Positions 36,901-47,400 of a stretch of 64,000 nt of DNA are shown here, in pieces. The notes under the pieces were generated by a model. The model did not search any database, had not been told where the DNA came from, and was given only the letters and a program-made list of their open reading frames with translations. Numbering within the stretch: position 1 is the first letter of the stretch; every line of letters starts with the position of its first letter. Source of the stretch: Rhabdornis inornatus (taxonomy: Eukaryota; Chordata; Aves; Passeriformes; Rhabdornithidae); contig VWZS01005960.1 in the NCBI GenBank assembly GCA_013397075.1, positions 759,430 to 823,429 on the forward strand, read 5' to 3'. A program made the position numbers and the translations under genes.

Positions 36901-39900
36901 CATTCAGGTGAGAGATATGAATGAACTTTTCCACACCCGCTTCCTTACTTATCTGTGCAATGCTTTGAGGAATATTTACAAACTCATCTTCAAATCTGAA
37001 GTTTCTAAAGCAAGGCAAAACCGAAATGTTACTTTAAGAGCAATAAACAACAGCTGCCAAAAAGCAATTATTACATATTACTTGAATGTATTATCAAAAC
37101 CTATACTGACACTTTCTGTCAGAAACAAAATCTCCTTTCATGATGGACTCTTCATGCATTAAAATTAGAGGCAAGTGAAATTGCAACTGTAATCTTCAAT
37201 TTTAGCTTCTCTGCCTTTTTCACCTGGTAAGACTAAATCAGTATGAAATATCCTCTTGCCTACTTGTCTGTGAAATAGAAAACTCCCAGTGAAAGTGAAA
37301 ACAGGTTATTTTTATTAAAAGAAGCATTCTGGCATCTTGAACTCTGAGCAAGGCTATGTTTTTACAAATCCTGTTCAAAATTTGCCTTGATTTGACACAC
37401 TTAATTACACTATAAAGAAGCTGAAAATTTCTGAGCTGCACAAGTCAGGGCAGATGCTTGGCAGAGGGGAAGCAGAAAAAAAACAAACCAGAGATCACAG
37501 CGGTGCTCATGCAAATAGAAAAATAATTTGTCAGAGCGTTTAGAATCATTTCAGAGCAATCCTCCCCTCACTGTATGACATTCAAGGGGCCTAAATTAGG
37601 GGGTTGTACTGTGAATCAGTTTGGTATCTGATAAAGAACAATACAGAAGCTCTGTCTGCATGCAGAACTGACATTATAGGCTGCCAACAACCCCAAAATT
37701 CTTTCCAACTATCCCAAGACTGCAAGAAAGAAAACTGGCTTCTCATGTCATTGTACTGTCCCTGTAAGCACCCATGCATCTTGACCACTTGCTCTGGGTA
37801 ACAACCATTTTATCCAAACAGCTCTCTCTGTGTCCTTATCTCCTCCCACAGCTCTTCAGATTCCACTGGTGTCCAAAGAAAGCCTTAAAAATACGAAGTT
37901 ATTTTTGAGCCTTCAATAACTAATCTGATCCTGGGAACTATCACTCCTGCTCTGCTCACCAAAATAGATTTAGAAACACATGAGAATGAACAACATCCCT
38001 CCTGTAACCATGGAGTTTCAAACAACACAGTACACACAGAGAAGCCTGGACACAAGTACAAGGCAAGGAGGAAAGTATTTTCATGGCAGGCTTTGCTTAT
38101 TTTGACTGATCTCTCCATCTAATCTTACTTTTCTTCCTGCCCAAGTTTTTCACAGGCTCTGGGATGGTTACAATAGTTACTCTGACCTCGTGTTTAACAA
38201 ACCAGAGAACTTGATCTCAGGGTTTCAGCACCACCACTGATACCCACATGAATAAAATATGTGATTAAAACATTTGTGCCACACAGTGGTTAAGTTCTGT
38301 AATGCCCAAAAGTTTTAAACGTGGACCAAGACTTGTCTGCTTGAATCTACTGAAACTGAACAGAGAACAAGGTTTGGGGATTTTTAAACAGAATGAAGCT
38401 TTCTGTTGCTGTCCTCACACTTCCTTTTAATAATAAAAGAAACTGTCTTTTCTATAAATTGTGGTTTTTACACAAGTCCAGAAATTTTGAACCACAAAGG
38501 GCTGTTCATGAAAAAAAGTGCAACAAAAGCACCAGGTTTGTAAACATGGTATCTACATTCGTTTATGTCTACTATGGGAGCAAAAATTATGCACCATACA
38601 AAGGCAAATCTCACCATTAAATTTTTGTTTGGCAGTTCTGCACAAGGCTTTAAATAAAATAGACATAATTCCATGAACACACACACACAGAAGATGGCTG
38701 TTATAGGTATTTTTAACTTAAAAGTATGGGAATTTTTAAATGGATTTAAGAAAGGAACTATTCTTAGAAAGTATTATGAAAGAATGTTTCTGTAGCTAAT
38801 GTTGTCTGTGCCAAAATTCTATCAAGGAATTATGTTACTAGTCATAATCTTAGGGATTCTCCATCAGTTATTCCTGTTTGGCTTTTCCTAGCAGGCTACA
38901 ACTCATCACTGTGTCCAAGTGCAGGATGAAATCTTACTTCTGTGATAATGTAAATATAAATACAAAGTAAATATGAGTTAAATATAAATAAAATGTCAAT
39001 GTTAATATAAATATAAGAAATTGGTAAGGCTCTGTCATCTATAGGAAGGCACCCAGGAAATACCTATGAGGTATGTGAAAGCAGCACATTTCAATTTTAT
39101 GACAGAACAGAAGTTGTACACTGGAAAATTCTGGAAAGAATGCACTTTTCCAAAGCAGATCACAACCAGGACTGGAGTTAAGCATCGAAAGAAATTTTAT
39201 ATGCAAAATGTTGGGGTTGCCTTTTCACAGAAACCAAGACAATGGCAATGTCACTGCACGTACATGCTGTGATACATGGCTACAATACCTAGTGCAAATC
39301 CATCACATATAGGAAAAGAAAAAAAAAGGAAAATTACTTTGTTTCCCATTCCTTTCCAATAAGATTAATGACCACATTGCTGTGTTGCACGGCTCTTTGG
39401 ATGGAATCTTTGTCCCGACAGTCCCACTCCTGCAAGCAGAGCATCAGATGGGGAAAAGATGAGCAAACATGTACAAACAGGCATCACCAAAGCAAGCTCT
39501 ATCACACCATTTCCATTTAGAGGCTAAACACCAGCTTAACTATAGTTGTGTCTTTGAGAAGGATTACTTGTACAGCCAGGGGTTTGTGCCTGATCTCAAG
39601 CCAGACTCACCATGAAGAGAAGCTGCCCCAGGTCGCCCATGGGCCGCAGATACATCAGGTCATACTGATCACAGCGATAGGGGATGATGACTTGGGAGCC
39701 AATGCGACCTAAAGGGCCACAAAAACCCCAAAGTTTCAGACAAATACATCCCTTTAAGTAGATGAACTTCTGAACAAACAAAGCTCCCTTTCTTCCCCTG
39801 GTATTAAAGCAAACAGAACTAAGGCTTTTCTTGAACCTATGTAATTCAAATTCTTAAACAGGATTATTTCCTTAATATTCAGGCTTTTAAGACAAAATGC

Positions 39901-42704
39901 CAAATCTCGTTAACAAACAACAACAAAAATGGCGTGTCCTATAAATATAGCATAATACCTAAAAAATGGAACATATACAAGGATATTTACATTTTTTAGG
40001 TTGCATGAAAAGGAGGAAAAAAGCATCATGGGTTATTTTCCAAAATTTAAATTCAAAAGGGCAACTTTAAAGAATTCCAATCAAACTCCTCCAAACCTTT
40101 TAGTAAAATGTCCTAATAAGGCTAAAACCAGAAGAATCAAATACATGCTGTAGCTCTTCTCAGACTTGCATTCTACAGAGCAGTAGCACTTCTTTCAATG
40201 ACCTTAACCCTCAAAAGCTCCAAAACTTCCTTGATTAAAACACTTTCTACTTCTTGTCACATCCTGAAACTTAAGCAGACTGCAAAACATTTTTAAGATC
40301 CAAAATGCCAGAGACTTCTCCATCGCCCTGCAACCTAAAGACTGATTAGTTTCATTAAATGTTTCTTTGGGTAGTTTTTTCAATCAGTACTCCTGGTGAG
40401 CATTACCTAAGCGGTTGACAACATATCGTCCCAGGAAACCTGTGGCTCCAAAGACAGTGGCCACAATGCCACTGACAGAGGATCTTCCACTTCTCCCATG
40501 AGGGATCACAGCGTGATGGACCTGCCGGTGCTGCTGCAACACCGACGGTGCTGCAGTCAGGACAGAAATTCCACGGCCTGCAAAGTGGAACAGGAGAGAG
40601 TTTGGGACATTAACTGGGATTCGGCACGGCTAACTCACAGCTTATATCGGTTTTCCCACCACAGATCCTTTCTCTCTAATATCCCATGCTGAGGCTCCTG
40701 ATGGGTGGTTTCAGAGATATCTGGAGGGGTCAGAAGGGAGCAGGCCTGGGAAGTTATTGGTAAAGTTAAAGACCAAACAGAGACAGGGAAGAAGACAAAG
40801 GTTATCAGTTCTTAAAGAGCAAGTAAAGCTTACTGTGAGTTTAAGGTGAAGCAAATAAAGAATACTCAGCAAAAATATAAAATAGAGCAGAAGAAGCAAT
40901 CCTCCTGTATCACAGCTCTGCAGCGAGGAGATAGGGAGAGATGCAAAGAGCCAGATCCATGATACACAGGATGCTGCCTCAAAGCTGTTCCTTTCCTCAA
41001 GGAGCTAGGAAAACCTGGGAGCCATGGAGGCAGGACATGATTAGGATACTGATATACAAGAGCATGTGGTGACAGGACAAAGGGGAATGGCCTCACACTG
41101 ACAGAGAGGAGGTTAAATGAGTTATCAGGATGAAATTCCTCCCTATAAGGGTGGTGAGGCCTGGCACAGGTTGGCCAGAGAAGCTGTGGCTGCCCCACCC
41201 CTGGAAGTGTCCAAGGCCAGGCTGGATGGGACTTGGAGCAACCTGACACTCGCACACTGAGGAAGGTTTTATCCCAAGGTGGTTAGGAATTACCAGCTAC
41301 ATAGGGACACTGACAGTGCAGCCACAATGTTCAGAAGATCAAAAGGATAGGGTATGTTGGGGCATTAATTATATTCTGTTACCTCAGCTGGCAGAACTCA
41401 AACCAGAAAGTTCAACCAGATTTCAGCACCTGAAAGAGGTTTCTCGCTACCCAAAAGTCTCCTTTTCTATCTCTGTTCTCTCCATACCCCCCAAACTGGA
41501 AAAAGATACTGCATCTCCAATATTGTCCTGACAGGTAGTCTGAAAGCCAGTGAAAGTTAAAAAATCAGCAATAATTTATATCTTTAAACTACTCAGTGTT
41601 TTTTTTGCTGTTACTTCTGCAAAAATTATTGGTGGCAGGCTCTTCATAATGCCTCTTTACTGTCATGCCAACAAATAATATCTAATTACTGTTTTGTATC
41701 CTCCCACTTTTGTGTATTTCCCTGTTGTGCTTACCTTAAGCTGTAAGGGGTTTAGTGATGAGCACCTTTCCTTGTTCTATAACTCTATGAGGTCTGGCTG
41801 CCATAAATTATTACGAGCTATGTTTATATGTCCAACCATTGATTCAAATTCCACTTTCCAGAGAAGATGTGGCTGCCCCATCCCTGGAAGTGTTCCAGGC
41901 CAGGTTGGATGGGGCTCTGAGCAACCTGGGATAGTGGAAGGCGTCCCTGCCCAAGGCAGGAGGTCAAAACGGAGATGATCCTTAAGGTCCCTTCCCATCT
42001 CAATAATTCTGCCATTCTATGAATTAAACTCTACCCAAAAGTTTGCTTATCCCTGTTCTCTCCCTGTCCCACGAATTGGAAAAAGACACATCTTCCACTT
42101 TGTCCTGAAAGGCAGTCTGACAGCCACTTAGGAAAATAAAGAACACACTGCTCCCATTAAAAGGATATTAATTACTTCCTGCCCTTTCCCAACAAAACCC
42201 GTCTGGCATCTCAACTTTAAGAGTGTGGGCAGAATCAATTTAAACGGAGACAAAGACCCAAATACACGCTTTAAATATAACATTGGTAGCTGAACTTTAC
42301 TATAGATCACGGCCCAAAGGTCACAGTCACCTAAGAAACGGCAAAAGGAATCCAAACTTTCAGCTTACAGGGCAGTGACAACCCCAGCGCGTCACCCGCA
42401 GCTACATCCCGAGTCCCTTGTGCTCCAAGCCCCAGCTCCCTGAGGAGAAGGAAGGCACAAATACGATCATTTTCCGCGCCCCCGGAAAATTCTCGGCAGC
42501 TCCTTTCCAGGGAGCGGAGCGCGTCGCGGGCTGGGGCCGAGCCGCACGAACGGGCCGAGCTCGCTGACGGACGGCGGGAGCGGCGGGGGCTGTGAGAGGA
42601 CAGAACGGGCCCGTGAGGGGCCGGACCGGGGCCGTGAGGGGCTGACACTCACCTGCCCTTGGCAGCCCCAACCCGCGGGCGCAGCGCGCCGCCGCCGCCG
42701 CCAT
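30824..42704 (-). CDS. NDUFA9: NDUFA9, complex I 39-kDa accessory subunit (complete, 11 exons)
   Basis: Accessory subunit of mitochondrial NADH:ubiquinone oxidoreductase, in the matrix arm near the quinone module; the family is an atypical short-chain dehydrogenase/reductase that holds a structural NADPH and supports complex stability. Coding exons (minus strand): 42653-42704, 40407-40577, 39611-39708, 39338-39429, 36863-37004, 36429-36531, 35897-35964, 35690-35766, 34186-34281, 32308-32374, 30824-30991. Joined length is 1134 nt, 377 residues, equal to human NDUFA9. Residues 1 to about 35 are an Ala/Arg-rich presequence without acidic residues, as expected for matrix import. The Rossmann motif GATGFLG lies at 61-67, the conserved stretch SQVIIPYRC follows, and the SDR-type YxxxK (YLRNK) lies at 181-185. 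All introns are GT-AG with consistent phases and no frameshift or stop. UTR ends are not resolved. Identification is by recognised similarity to the human protein over its whole length. Confidence 0.97.
30992..32307 (-). other. NDUFA9 intron 10
   Basis: About 1.3 kb, GT-AG. AT-rich unique-looking DNA; no repeat or second gene recognised. Confidence 0.8.
32308..32374 (-). CDS. NDUFA9: NDUFA9 coding exon 10
   Basis: Residues 300-322: LVARFFEMNPFEPWLTRDKV then DR; FEPW and TRDKV match human. The in-frame acceptor is ttcacag; a second AG five bases further in (tttag) would shift the frame and is not used here. Donor GTAAGT. Confidence 0.94.
32375..34185 (-). other. NDUFA9 intron 9
   Basis: About 1.8 kb, GT-AG. 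Holds a minus-strand CR1 fragment at about 33697-33955; nothing else recognised. Confidence 0.8.
33697..33955 (-). mobile_element. CR1 fragment in NDUFA9 intron 9
   Basis: Complement-oriented older CR1: AATCACTTCGACTGGAGAAG, CATGTACAGCTGTTTCTTCA, CACCTCCCTGGGCAGCCCAT, TGTGAAGAAATTCTTCCTGA and CCTCCCCTGGTGCAGCTTGA. Confidence 0.85.
34186..34281 (-). CDS. NDUFA9: NDUFA9 coding exon 9
   Basis: Residues 268-299 plus two bases of His300. PHRYLLYDMVEYIYTVSHRP aligns with the human [20 protein letters not shown] segment. Codon third positions are strikingly G/C compared with the AT-rich neighbouring introns. Acceptor cttccag, donor GTAAGT. Confidence 0.94.
34430..34600. repeat. possible degraded interspersed repeat in intron 8
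   Basis: Words such as CTGCAGCCTGTGGAAGGGCC and CCTGGAGCTGGGGAAAAGCA look like repeat-derived text, GC-richer than the intron around it. Family not assigned. Confidence 0.25.
35198..35363 (-). mobile_element. CR1 LINE 3' end in NDUFA9 intron 8
   Basis: GGTTTGGGTTGGAAAGGACC, TGCCATGGGCAGGGACACCT, AGGTTGCTCAGAGCCCCATC and GGGGCAGCCACAGCTGCTCT. Confidence 0.93.
35690..35766 (-). CDS. NDUFA9: NDUFA9 coding exon 8
   Basis: Residues 243-267 plus two bases of Gly268: VVDVAKAIINAIKNPDAKGK then TYALA. Acceptor ctcacag, donor GTAAGT. Confidence 0.95.
35897..35964 (-). CDS. NDUFA9: NDUFA9 coding exon 7
   Basis: Residues 220-242: N, MRWFGGVPLISLGKK, TVKQPVY. TVKQPVY matches human exactly; the middle is diverged. 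Acceptor ctgtcag after a T-rich tract, donor GTAAGT. Confidence 0.94.
36429..36531 (-). CDS. NDUFA9: NDUFA9 coding exon 6
   Basis: Residues 186-219 plus one base of Asn220. Encodes AVGEKMVREEFPDAVILKPS then EMFGREDRFLNHYA; GREDRFLN is identical to human. Acceptor gatag, donor GTATGT. Confidence 0.96.
36863..37004 (-). CDS. NDUFA9: NDUFA9 coding exon 5
   Basis: Residues 138-185. Encodes NFRFEDEFVNIPQSIAQ, EAGVEKFIHISHLNANMKS and KYLRNK, with the SDR-like Tyr181 and Lys185. Acceptor ctttag, donor GTAAGT. A long antisense open frame overlaps this exon and is taken as a shadow. Confidence 0.96.
37005..39337 (-). other. NDUFA9 intron 4 (longest internal intron)
   Basis: About 2.3 kb, GT-AG, AT-rich. 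Contains a low-complexity run of TAAATATAAA-type words near 38950-39020 and a short (CA)n near 38678-38692. No CR1 seen. Confidence 0.8.
39338..39429 (-). CDS. NDUFA9: NDUFA9 coding exon 4
   Basis: Residues 108-137 plus two bases of Lys138. Starts EWDCRDKDSIQRAVQHSNVV and ends INLIGKEWET. Acceptor cttgcag, donor GTAATT after ACAAA. Confidence 0.96.
39611..39708 (-). CDS. NDUFA9: NDUFA9 coding exon 3
   Basis: Residues 75-107. Encodes GRIGSQVIIPYRCDQYD and LRPMGDLGQLLFM, nearly identical to human NDUFA9; this exon gave the first identification of the gene. Donor GTGAGT, phase 0. Confidence 0.97.
39709..40406 (-). other. NDUFA9 intron 2
   Basis: About 0.7 kb, GT-AG. AT-rich sequence without a recognised repeat. 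The shorter introns 3 (39430-39610), 5 (36532-36862), 6 (35965-36428) and 7 (35767-35896) likewise show nothing beyond splice signals. Confidence 0.8.
40407..40577 (-). CDS. NDUFA9: NDUFA9 coding exon 2
   Basis: Residues 18-74 plus one base of Gly75. Holds the end of the presequence, the conserved SGIVATVFGATGFLG core with the nucleotide-binding glycines 61, 64 and 67, and RYVVNRLG. Acceptor tttgcag, donor GTAATG. Confidence 0.96.
41058..41248 (+). mobile_element. CR1 LINE fragment in NDUFA9 intron 1
   Basis: GTGGTGACAGGACAAAGGGG, GCCTCACACTGACAGAG, AGAAGCTGTGGCTGCCCCAC and TCCAAGGCCAGGCTGGATGG; the terminal tail is missing. Confidence 0.9.
41856..42021 (+). mobile_element. CR1 LINE 3' end in NDUFA9 intron 1
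   Basis: TGTGGCTGCCCCATCCCTGG, GGGGCTCTGAGCAACCTGGG, GATGATCCTTAAGGTCCCTT and a tail ending GCCATTCTATGA. Confidence 0.93.
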
Positions 42705-42800
42705 CTTGCGTCTTCCTGGGGCGGGGCGGCGCATGCGCGGGGCCGCGGGCGCAGCGCGGCTGCGCAGGGCGGGGCCCCGGAGATCCCTCACAGGCTGCCG
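42480..42800 (-). promoter_or_regulatory. NDUFA9: NDUFA9 CpG-island promoter with NRF-1, GC-box and YY1 motifs
   Basis: CpG-dense block around exon 1 in an otherwise AT-rich setting, with no TATA box. Seen directly: a perfect palindromic NRF-1 core GCGCATGCGC at 42729-42738, 25-34 bases upstream of the ATG; GC boxes at 42718-42729 and 42767-42774; a YY1-type AAGATGGCGGC at 42697-42707 that contains the start codon; and an ETS-like GGAA core near 42713-42717. This set is known for nuclear genes of respiratory-chain proteins, so co-regulation with other OXPHOS genes is likely. The exact transcription start cannot be read from sequence. Confidence 0.85.
42653..42704 (-). CDS. NDUFA9: NDUFA9 coding exon 1
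   Basis: Encodes residues 1-17 plus the first base of Gly18: start Met, five Ala, then an Arg/Cys-containing presequence. The ATG lies inside a YY1-type AAGATGGCGGC element, and an upstream in-frame reading is not needed. Donor is GTGAGT, phase 1. Confidence 0.9.
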
Positions 42801-42984
42801 GGTCACTGCGGGGTTCGTCGGGGATGGAGGGGTCACCGGTTCGATTAAAGAGTTACGGAGTTCATTAGCGCGGGAGGGACTGTGGGAGTCGGTGAGGCCA
42901 AGCTGTAATCCAACACTGCCGTGTCAGCCGGGCTATGGCACTGAGTGGTGCCTCCAAGCTTTCCTTCAGCACCTCAGGGTGTGA

Positions 42985-43145
42985 TGGTAGCTCTAGGGAC
43001 GGTAGCTCCACCGCCAGCCTGGGCAGCCGATTCCAATGTCCGAGAAAGAATTCTTCTTTAAGTGAAGAAGTTCTTCGTGGTGTGTAACCCGAGCCGTTCC
43101 CTCTTGTTCCCTGGGAGCAGAGCCCGACCCTGCCTGGAAACGCTT
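42985..43145 (-). mobile_element. old CR1 fragment beside the NDUFA9 promoter
   Basis: CCTGGGCAGCCGATTCCAAT, TCTTCGTGGTGTGTAACCCG, CCGTTCCCTCTTGTTCCCTG and GGGAGCAGAGCCCGACCCTG follow an older CR1 in complement. It is unusually CpG-rich for a decayed repeat. Confidence 0.75.
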
Positions 43146-43224
43146 CGGATTAGCCGTGGATGTGATGCTGTGCATGAAGGCTGAGAAGGAAAGTGCTAAT
43201 CACCAGTGTGTTTGGCCTGTAGAC

Positions 43225-43640
43225 TGACGGCAGGGGGAAGATGAAGGCCTGGCTTTTCTCTGAGCACGGTCAGCGCTCGTAAAACCAACCGTACGATGGC
43301 GATGTGGGCTTGCAAAAGCAGGAGAAGCTCCTGCCTTGCTGTAAACCACTGCAAGTGCTGAGCCAAGCTGGAAACGTCACTGCTCTCCAATCCACTGTGT
43401 CAGGACAAAAAAAATTTCAATTATCTTCCAAGTACTAACTCTTATTTGTGCCACACTCAAATGGCAAAACAAACTCCTCTGTGCTAATGAATGTCTTCAT
43501 TCTGGCAAAGTCCAGCTACAAACTTGAAACCATCTGGCATCCTGTGTTGGGAGCCACACGGCTCCCGAAAGTGGCAGCTGAGAAAGCTCTTGCTGCTTAC
43601 AATTTCAATTGCAGCCGAAGAACTACCAGTACACACCCTG
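43225..43640 (+). repeat. left arm of an imperfect inverted repeat
   Basis: Pairs with 44060-44400 on the opposite strand. Anchor matches: 18 identical bases at 43517-43534 (TACAAACTTGAAACCATC), 24 of 26 at 43293-43318, and a run of shared words on to GCCGAAGAACT near 43615-43625. Compared with the right arm it carries several small insertions. No family recognised. Confidence 0.75.
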
Positions 43641-44059
43641 CTGTCTGCACTTTCCTTCTCAGCTCTACCAACCATCATAATCCTTCAGTCTCACAGAGCC
43701 AGATCCAAATGGAACAGCAGCAGTGACTGCTCATGCACTAAAGGTACCAGGATAGAAAGCTCAACAGCTTGGCTTTTGCATTCCCACCGGAACATTTCAA
43801 CAGCTCTAAGTGACAGAACTGCCTATTAGGAAAAACCATTGAATGTCACCAAGACCACCCAGTCTGCAGATCCAAAATGGGTTTCTTTGCCAAAGAGAGG
43901 AACTATAAGCCCATCTCAAAAGAAATTAGATCCCCTCCTTCGGAATAAACAACATCCAGGAAATGAGCCCCTACGAAGGTGCCAGAACAGTCTTACTGGG
44001 TATTACCTGCCTGGGGCACTTTTAGCAGCTGCACACCAGTCCTGAGCATAGCTTCTTAC
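43641..44059. other. spacer between the inverted-repeat arms
   Basis: About 420 bases of unique-looking sequence; no gene or known repeat recognised. Confidence 0.5.
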
Positions 44060-44400
44060 CGTGTCCAAAGTTCTTTGGGTGCAGCTGAAGTTGTAAGGCA
44101 GAACCAGCATTCCCAGCTGACACTTTTGTGAGCTTTGCTTTTGCCGGATGGTTTCAAGTTTGTAACGTAAAGGAGTTCGTGTTGCCGTTTGAATGTGGGC
44201 TAAATAAGAGTTTGTACTCAGGAGAGCAGCGAAATCCTTTTGTCCTGACAGTTGATTTGAGCGCTGTGGCCATTTCAACCTGGAGCTGCACTTTAGGTAC
44301 TTTGATAGGCGAGGCGCGTTTTCTTCTTTTGCAAGTCCACACCGCCATCGTGTGGTTCATTTTCTGTCATGCCCACGAAAAAGCCGAGCGCTCTTCTGTC
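44060..44400 (-). repeat. right arm of the imperfect inverted repeat
   Basis: Reverse complement of this stretch aligns with the left arm over its full length by eye; anchors at 44147-44164 and 44326-44351. On the minus strand this arm stays open in one frame for over 100 codons (44003-44278 and upstream), but no protein is recognised and the matching frame of the left arm has stops. Confidence 0.75.
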
Positions 44401-47400
44401 CCGTCACCCACCGTTCGTGTGAGAGCAGGCAGTGTAGGGATTCTGTTGTGGATGCTCTCTTTGAGACTGAAAGCATATGATCCTGCATAGAAGGAAGGGC
44501 CGTGTGATTCTGGATGTGAAAGAAGACGAATTGTCTCACTGTTGGCTGTGGAGTTTATAAGGCTGCAAAAGGCAAGTGAATTCCAGCACTGGCTCTTTCT
44601 TCTAGAAGAGTTTCTCCTGTGGGACCAGCTGCTGGATGTTCTTACCTTTGTAACTGGACTCTGTGAGACTGATTGCACAGACCTGTGTGTGCTGCACTTT
44701 AAAAGCTGCGAGGACAAAGTAAAGGCCAGCGCTTACTTTTTTGTTTTAGGAGCTTTGGATTGGGAGCAGTAGCTGGACATAGTTTTGAAGCTGAGCTCTG
44801 CAAGAGTGAAGGAATGTGATGGTTCATGGGCATAAGTCCAGGATGTGTGTTACTTTTTACAGGACGTGAGTTAAATGTGGAGACAGCAACAGCTTCCTGA
44901 GTGGGCACCTTTTGTGACCAATAGTTCCACTTGATACAGTTTAGGTTCAGGAACTCTGTATGATGGAAAGAAATAATGGGGTAGTCGATTTTGTTTGAAA
45001 GAAAAACTCCTACCCCCTGTTCACAGGCTGTTGTTGATAGCCTTCAAAGGGAATGTGAAACCGAGCAATTGTCTTCTCCTCTTTTGATTCCAGATAAAAA
45101 TGATGCAGCTGGGCTCAGTGAGAAAGCCACAGTGTCAAGGTACATGCAGCTGAAAAAAACCAAGCATAATATGAATGTGTATTGTGCTGTTTAAAGCTGC
45201 ACAGGAAAAGAGATGCCCAGCACTGTCTCTTTTGTTCCAGGATCCTTTTCTTTAAGGCAGCTGATGATCCTGAAGGTCTTTAGGCAGAACCGAAAGGATA
45301 GGATTCCACATGCAGCTTAGAAGAAATTTAACCTTCCATATGAAACCCCAGTGAGACCCTTAATTAGTACAGCAATCAAGAGGCACTCTGACTTTGTGTG
45401 CGAGGGAAATAAACAGTTGCTATCCAACCCCTTCTTCTTGAAGCTTTCCAACTGCACACCTCAGTATTGGTTTACGTGCATTCCTTATCAAGTTTCTTTC
45501 ACTCTTTTCTAAAACTTTCCTGAATTCTGTATAATAGGTTTCCCCAGAACATTTGCATTTCACCCCTACTCATCTGTATTGGTGTCAAAATCTTTCAGAA
45601 TCTCTTAGGAAGTTGCAGATCTTAGTGACAACAGAGCTTGCAATACCTTTAGTAAATTCTCCTTTTATTCTTTTCCTTTACAATAGTCCATAAGAATAGT
45701 ATTAGAATAGAACTAGAATAAAGGCAAATAATTAATAGCATTCTTTTTGCTTTTCTTAGCCCTCTCTGCAGTTGAATACAAAGATGCTAAGGCCATAACT
45801 GCCTTTGTTCCTGCTTTTGCTTAGTATGAGATACGTATGTGACATGAAAAGAGAGATAATAAGGATTTTGAAAAGAGAAGATCTAGATTTTCTTTTTTTT
45901 TTTTTTTTTTTGGTATCACGAGCTGCATTGCTTTCTCATCTTTTCTGATCAGAAATCTCTTTTTAAAATTCATAAATACCAGCTGGTTTCTGCTCCATCT
46001 CATATAGTGATGCTTTGCTTTATCTGGTTTCTTGTGGTGAAGAGGAACTTTCCCATTTGGCTAGTGAAAAAAAAAATCACTATCTTTATCTAGGGAGATA
46101 TTTAAGTCTTCATCTCTACCTGTCTGTAATGATAGAGAGAGACAGAATAAGCTCAATTCCTTATGGCTTCCTTAGGGTCTGGAACCTTTCCTACAGAGTT
46201 CTGTTCTTGATGGAAGACATTTTGTCCCCTTTTTCAACTCCTGTACTGCTGCTGCATAGCTGGGTGTGCTAATAGACTTTGCCTGGATCTTAAAGGGAAC
46301 TTCAATGCAACATATACAGCAATGAAAAAAGAAGCAGTAGTATAAACTTGGCCAACATGCACCCAAACCCCCTGTTAAGTCACAGTAATTTTGTCTGCCC
46401 TGTTAGAAGAAACTTGGTTTCTAACCTTTTACTATGACCTTTCCAACATTACTCTCCAGAATACCAGGAAAAATTGTTGCTAGCTCTTGAGATTGTAATC
46501 TTGATTTTAAAAAAGGAGACTTAAAATTGATCTAGATAGCAATATCAGCAAGAGGAGGTTTTGTAGAAAGTCACATCTTTAATTGTGCAAAAGGTAATTT
46601 TCTATTTTGCAAGACAAATCAACTCAGTACACTGTGGAAGTATTTTGCCATGCCTGGTTTGCTCTGGAGATTGTTTGGAAATTGTCAAGTCTGGAAAAGA
46701 TCAGTATAAAAACAAGTAGAATCCTGAGATTTGTGTCTTTTCTTCCAGAAATATTTCTCTCCTGAGTATCTACCTGACAGCTTTGCTTTGAGCACTTCTG
46801 CAGGTAGAGGATCCAAGCTACGCTTTTCCACTTCTCCCCCAGAGCCTCCTGTCTTATGGCAGGCATGTCACAGTCAGAAGAATGTTCCTGCATTTCCATA
46901 AGGACAGAAATAAAAACTATAGCATTTATGGACTAGCTACTGCCCAAGTTGCTCAGAGTAAATGTTAAAGACAATCCTCCCTGTGTGCTGAAAATCAGGC
47001 CCCCTCATGGAAGTGTGTGGTGAGAAGTAATTCACAAGGAACCATGGGTGTCCCCCACATGACAGACTGAGCAGGCAGTCTAAAAAAAGCAGAACAAAAT
47101 CAAAAGAAATAACCTATGAAGAGAAAATATTCCTATTTCTTCAGCTGTTCACTCTGCCACCCAGGCAAAGATAAGGAAGAAAACAATATTACCTGCTATT
47201 TTTACATATACCTTGACCACAGGTATTCTTACTGAGGAGAACTGTTTTCCTAGGGCCAGAGACAAATTGATTGGTTGTAAGAATCTGAAAATACAGGAAA
47301 ATATCAGGAACTGTTCTTTGTGCTTTAGGCGCCCTCTTTAATTGATTCTTTCTTTGCAGGACTGCAAATATTAACAATAAAATCCTGAGGTTGCTATCTG

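Larger units (their letters stand above)
40578..42652 (-). other. NDUFA9 intron 1
   Basis: About 2.1 kb, GT-AG. Holds two plus-strand CR1 3' fragments (about 41058-41248 and 41856-42021); the end next to exon 1 belongs to the CpG island. Confidence 0.8.

Noticed and set aside
36683..37162. 159-codon plus-strand open frame
   Set aside because: It lies antisense over NDUFA9 exon 5 and intron sequence; the minus-strand exon explains the low stop density.
44128..44490. 120-codon plus-strand open frame
   Set aside because: Overlaps the right arm of the inverted repeat; the frame is not kept in the left arm and matches nothing known.
45891..45914. Long T-run considered as the poly(A) tail of a minus-strand retrocopy
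   Set aside because: No gene-like sequence precedes it on the minus strand and no flanking duplication was seen.
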